DNA from: Octadecabacter sp. | GTDB taxonomy: Bacteria; Pseudomonadota; Alphaproteobacteria; Rhodobacterales; Rhodobacteraceae | Reading direction: 5' to 3' | NCBI GenBank assembly: GCA_018500065.2 | Contig: JAHBAO020000385.1 | Coordinates: forward strand, 1 to 17,551 | DNA length: 17,551 nucleotides | Part shown: one piece after another, positions 14,614 through 17,551 of the stretch | Position numbering within the stretch: position 1 is the stretch's first letter | Layout of the letters: every line of letters begins with the position of its first letter | The notes under the pieces: generated by a model | The model's input: only the letters and a program-made list of their open reading frames with translations | What the model was told of the DNA's origin: nothing | Database searches by the model: none | Program-made: the position numbers and the translations under genes

Positions 14614-15033
14614 TTACGGGATATCGAAACCCGGTTCAGCCAAAGTAAAACCATCAAACGAAAACCCCGGGCTGACGGTACAGCTCACCAGTGTCCAATC
14701 GCCTGTCGTCCGTGCCGCTTGCCACCAGCTTTTGGCGACGATCCCCTGCGGGCGCTCACCGGACGCGATGTCCGGGCCGAGGCGGATCTCGGTCTTTGGA
14801 CCGAGGCTCGTCTCGGCGATGCTTAGGATCAGCGGAGCGCCTGCGTGGTAGTGCCAAATTTCCACGGCATCGACGGTGTGCCAATGGCTGCTTTCACCGT
14901 CCTTCAACAGAAAATAAATGCAAGTTCCGGTCGGGCGGCCCATGCTGTCTTCGTCGATCCAAGTTTGGCGGAAATAACCGCCCTCGGGGTGCGGCGCGAG
15001 GTCGAGCGCGTCAATGATGTCTTGTGCTGTCAT
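14614..15033 (-). CDS. DUF985 (cupin_5) family protein
   Basis: This 139-residue protein fits the DUF985 branch of the cupin superfamily in length and motifs: HPEGGYFR at 15-22, SSHWHTVDAVEIWHYHAG at 48-65 and SCTVSPGF at 117-124. His50, His52, His61 and His63 are candidates for metal or ligand binding within the small beta-barrel. The biochemical role of the family is not settled; some members are sugar-nucleotide-isomerase-like in fold, and I assign no reaction. The start codon is preceded by AAGG that forms part of a 13-bp palindrome. It is divergent from the FAD oxidoreductase gene across 46 bp. Confidence 0.88.
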   Translation of the reverse strand: MTAQDIIDALDLAPHPEGGYFRQTWIDEDSMGRPTGTCIYFLLKDGESSHWHTVDAVEIWHYHAGAPLILSIAETSLGPKTEIRLGPDIASGERPQGIVAKSWWQAARTTGDWTLVSCTVSPGFSFDGFTLAEPGFDIP

Positions 15034-15045
15034 AGCCTTAGGCTA
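15033..15045. promoter_or_regulatory. 13-bp palindrome at the DUF985 start codon
   Basis: TAGCCTTAGGCTA is a perfect inverted repeat centred on one T. It touches the DUF985 ATG and contains its ribosome site, inside the 46-bp gap between two divergent genes. The centre is too small for an RNA hairpin of full length, so a DNA operator is the more natural reading; no regulator gene is adjacent. Confidence 0.4.
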
Positions 15046-15079
15046 GGCTGTTTAAGTCACCAGGCCAAGGGAGGCGCGC

Positions 15080-16138
15080 ATGAAAGTTATCGTAGTTGGG
15101 GCAGGGATAATCGGTGCATCCATTGCCTATAACCTCGGACGGGGTGGCGCAGAGGTGACTGTTATCACAGATAATTCTGCGAATGCGACGGAGGCTTCGT
15201 TTGGATGGATCAACGCGAGTTTTTACGCCGATGACGCCCATCACCGATTGCGCGTTGAAGGTATGGCGGCCTATGTGCGCTTAACCGACGCCCAGCCAAA
15301 CCTGCCGATCCAAATGAACGGCGCGCTTTGGTGGGAAGAACAGGGGAGCGGCTTGTCCAAGATGCGCGCGGCACTTTTGGCGCTCGGGTATCCGGTTGAA
15401 AACATAGGCCGTCTGGCCGCGCTCGAAAGAGAACCTGAACTGCGCGATTTGCCGGACGAGCTATTGCTGTTTCCGTCAGAGGGTGTCGCAGAAGCGGGCG
15501 CACTTGCTGCGGCATTGTTGGCGGCGTCCGGTGCGCGGTTGGTGTCCGGTGTGCGCGTTAATGGCATTGTTGAAAAAGCAGGCGCTGTTTGCGGAGTTGA
15601 AACACAAATGGGTTTCATGGCCGCCGACAAAGTCATTGTTGCGGCAGGAAATGGTGCGCCAGATATGCTGGCGTCCGTTGATGTCGCATTGCCGATGTTG
15701 GTGCGTCCGGGTGCGATGGTGACGACAAGGCCAATAATGGGGAAGATCAGGTCCGTGTTGGTGACGCCGGACGGGGAAGCGCGTCAACTGCCCGATGGAC
15801 GTATAATGGCGTCTGCTGCCGCGAACCATCAAGGGGATAGTGCTGATGAAGTCTATGAAAAGGCGGATGAAATTGGTGAACGCGTGCTGGGGTGGTTGAA
15901 CCCGATGATCGCCGGAACAACGCTTGAATGGGACAGCGTTTCGCTTGCGTATCGGCCGGTGCCGCAGGACGGATTGCCTGCAATTGGGCACGTTGGGCCG
16001 CTGGGCCTCCACGTTGCGGTGATGCATTCGGGGGTAACGCTCGCGGCGATTACCGGTGAAGCGGTTGCGGCTGAGGTCTTGGGACAGGGCGGTTTTGATG
16101 CGCTGCTTGCGCCTTATCGCCCGTCGCGTTTTCAATGA
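15080..16138 (+). CDS. FAD-dependent oxidoreductase, DAO (glycine/D-amino acid oxidase-like) family
   Basis: The 352-residue protein starts with a Rossmann FAD site, VIVVGAGIIGASIAYNL (GAGIIG at 7-12). The C-terminus has the DAO-family RPVPQDGLPAIG segment and the MHSGVTLAAITGE helix that close over the flavin. EASFGWINAS (about 39-48) takes the place of the active-site loop seen in this family. It should oxidise an amine or amino acid with FAD in the cytoplasm or at the membrane face; the substrate is unknown. It is shorter than DadA (over 400 residues) and has no transmembrane segment. A strong ribosome site (AAGGGAGG, 5-nt gap) fixes the start. No amino-acid transporter or racemase lies next to it; the hydroxyproline-type enzyme at the left end is 14 kb away. 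Confidence 0.85.
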   Translation: MKVIVVGAGIIGASIAYNLGRGGAEVTVITDNSANATEASFGWINASFYADDAHHRLRVEGMAAYVRLTDAQPNLPIQMNGALWWEEQGSGLSKMRAALLALGYPVENIGRLAALEREPELRDLPDELLLFPSEGVAEAGALAAALLAASGARLVSGVRVNGIVEKAGAVCGVETQMGFMAADKVIVAAGNGAPDMLASVDVALPMLVRPGAMVTTRPIMGKIRSVLVTPDGEARQLPDGRIMASAAANHQGDSADEVYEKADEIGERVLGWLNPMIAGTTLEWDSVSLAYRPVPQDGLPAIGHVGPLGLHVAVMHSGVTLAAITGEAVAAEVLGQGGFDALLAPYRPSRFQ

Positions 16139-16140
16139 AA

Positions 16141-16167
16141 AAGGCCCCCGCGTTGTGCAAGGGCCTT
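16141..16167 (-). terminator. Intrinsic terminator of eno, shared with the convergent oxidoreductase gene
   Basis: AAGGCCC (16141-16147) and GGGCCTT (16161-16167) form a 7-bp stem with a 13-nt loop. On the minus strand it is followed by a T-run (complement of the A-run 16138-16142), making it a good terminator for eno 20 bp past its stop. On the plus strand it is followed by CATTT only, so it serves the oxidoreductase gene less well. Confidence 0.85.
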
Positions 16168-16186
16168 CATTTAGATTGATCGAGAC

Positions 16187-17461
16187 TTAGCGCAGGATCG
16201 AACGACCAGCGTAGATCGCGGTTTCGCCCAGCAGTTCTTCGATACGGATCAATTGGTTGTACTTCGCGAGCCTGTCGGAACGCGCCAGTGACCCGGTTTT
16301 GATCTGGCCACAGTTCGTCGCCACTGCGAGGTCAGCAATCGTTGCGTCCTCGGTTTCGCCGGAACGATGCGACATCACGTTGGTGAAGCGTGCGCGGTGC
16401 GCCATGTCCACGGCGGTGAGGGTTTCTGTCAGCGTACCGATCTGGTTCACCTTGACGAGCATGGAGTTCGCAGACTTCTGCTCAATCCCCATTGCAAGGC
16501 GGGCAGGGTTGGTCACGAACAGATCGTCGCCAACAAGCTGGATCTTGTCACCAATCTTCGCCGTCAGCGCGTTCCAACCGTCCCAGTCATCCTCGGACAT
16601 GCCGTCCTCAATTGAGATAATCGGGTAGTCGTTGACCAATGCTTCGAGGTAGGCGGCGTTTTCTTCGGAGGTCAGGGATTTGCCTTCGCCCTTCATTTCG
16701 TATTTGCCGTCTTTGTAGTATTCCGTCGCGGCGCAATCCAGTGCGAGGTAGATGTCCTCACCGGGTTTGTAGCCAGCTTTTTCGATGGATTTCAAAATGA
16801 AATCAAGTGCATCGCGGGTGGAGCTAATGTTGGGCGCAAAGCCGCCTTCATCGCCGATACCTGTCGACAGGCCAGCCGCCGTCAGTTCACCCTTAAGCGT
16901 GTGGAACACTTCCGAGCCCATGCGCACTGCGTCGCGAATGTTGGTCGCGGACACAGGCATGACCATGAATTCTTGGATGTCGATCGGGTTATCCGCGTGT
17001 TCACCGCCGTTGATGATGTTCATCATCGGAACGGGCAGAACGCGGGCAGCGGTGCCACCGACATAGCGAAACAGCGGCTGGCCCATGTACTCAGCGGCGG
17101 CTTTCGCCACGGCGAGGGACACGCCAAGGATCGCGTTGGCGCCAAGGCGGCCTTTGTTGTCTGTACCGTCCAGTTCGATCATCGCGCCGTCAATTGCGAC
17201 CTGCTCGGTGGCATCAAATCCAACGATTGCTTCTGCGATTTCACCGTTCACTGCTGCAACGGCCTCAAGAACGCCTTTGCCCATGTAGCGGGACGTGTCG
17301 CCATCGCGCTTTTCGACGGCTTCGTGAACCCCTGTGGATGCGCCTGACGGAACTGCGGCGCGGCCCAATGTGCCGTCTTCCAGCGTAACGTCAACTTCGA
17401 CCGTTGGGTTGCCCCGGCTGTCGAGGATTTCGCGGGCGAAGATGTCGATGATCGTGCTCAT
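16187..17461 (-). CDS. eno: Enolase (phosphopyruvate hydratase)
   Basis: The 424-residue glycolytic enzyme interconverts 2-phosphoglycerate and phosphoenolpyruvate in the cytoplasm, with magnesium. All key residues are visible: metal ligands Asp242 (LDCA), Glu285 (SIEDG) and Asp312 (GDD); catalytic Glu205 (DEGGFAP) and Lys337 within the signature LVKVNQIGTLTET (335-347); the SHRSGETED loop (364-372) and Lys388. Length is standard for alphaproteobacteria. The ATG is preceded by AAGGAA at a good distance. The 90 bp upstream to the window edge contain the promoter, with TATAG (about 17511-17515) as a possible -10. It ends convergent with the oxidoreductase gene over a shared hairpin. Confidence 0.98.
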   Translation of the reverse strand: MSTIIDIFAREILDSRGNPTVEVDVTLEDGTLGRAAVPSGASTGVHEAVEKRDGDTSRYMGKGVLEAVAAVNGEIAEAIVGFDATEQVAIDGAMIELDGTDNKGRLGANAILGVSLAVAKAAAEYMGQPLFRYVGGTAARVLPVPMMNIINGGEHADNPIDIQEFMVMPVSATNIRDAVRMGSEVFHTLKGELTAAGLSTGIGDEGGFAPNISSTRDALDFILKSIEKAGYKPGEDIYLALDCAATEYYKDGKYEMKGEGKSLTSEENAAYLEALVNDYPIISIEDGMSEDDWDGWNALTAKIGDKIQLVGDDLFVTNPARLAMGIEQKSANSMLVKVNQIGTLTETLTAVDMAHRARFTNVMSHRSGETEDATIADLAVATNCGQIKTGSLARSDRLAKYNQLIRIEELLGETAIYAGRSILR

Positions 17462-17551
17462 GTTTGGTTCCTTTGGCTTTGTTAGCGCAAACAGTTTGGT
17501 TTTGCGGCCTCTATAGCGGGTCGGAGGCGGGTTGGGAAGTGCGGCGGCGGC

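Noticed and set aside
14397..14657. 86-codon minus-strand frame across the composite repeat
   Set aside because: It runs through both inverted arms and internal palindromes and into the DUF985 gene in another frame; there is no start signal.

Overview
The window looks like chromosomal DNA from a marine alphaproteobacterium, most likely Rhodobacteraceae (Roseobacter group; the moderate GC would fit relatives of Octadecabacter, Loktanella or Yoonia). This rests on the protein families and their order (divergent fabI/pdxH, a dual cold-shock-domain gene overlapping a DUF192 gene, a large cobalamin-dependent NrdJ) and on hairpin-rich intergenic repeats of a kind I associate with that family. No taxonomic search was possible.

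Left part (1-7339): the last 45 codons of an unidentified plus-strand gene meet a run of six minus-strand genes. In transcription order these are fabI (enoyl-ACP reductase), gpt (xanthine phosphoribosyltransferase), a class I/II aminotransferase, ppiD (periplasmic folding factor), trpE (anthranilate synthase I) and a proline-racemase-family protein, probably a 3-hydroxyproline dehydratase. fabI-gpt and ppiD-trpE are each separated by 3 bp and look coupled. A REP-like hairpin repeat lies between gpt and the aminotransferase and accounts for a false N-terminal extension of the latter.

Middle (7340-9912): a divergent promoter region, pdxH (PNP/PMP oxidase), a two-domain cold-shock protein overlapping a secreted DUF192 protein, tRNA-Pro(UGG), and a minus-strand lipoprotein gene.

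Right of centre (9913-14600): a 563-bp control region leads into nrdJ, the adenosylcobalamin-dependent ribonucleotide reductase. It holds a perfect DnaA box, a near-CtrA/near-DnaA site, a strong NrdR box paired with a degenerate one 31 bp upstream, and a leader able to form five consecutive perfect or near-perfect hairpins. nrdJ ends in a hairpin plus a strong UUCG-loop terminator. Next comes a composite inverted-repeat element of about 250 bp with its own internal palindromes.

Right end (14614-17551): a DUF985 cupin gene divergent from a DAO-family FAD oxidoreductase across only 46 bp, then eno (enolase) convergent with the oxidoreductase and sharing a hairpin terminator.

Most genes are housekeeping (fatty acid, purine salvage, tryptophan, PLP, deoxynucleotide and glycolytic functions). 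I see no defence island, prophage, transposase, CRISPR array or biosynthetic cluster. The least explained parts are non-coding: the structured nrdJ leader with its stacked regulatory sites, and the composite inverted repeat downstream of nrdJ.
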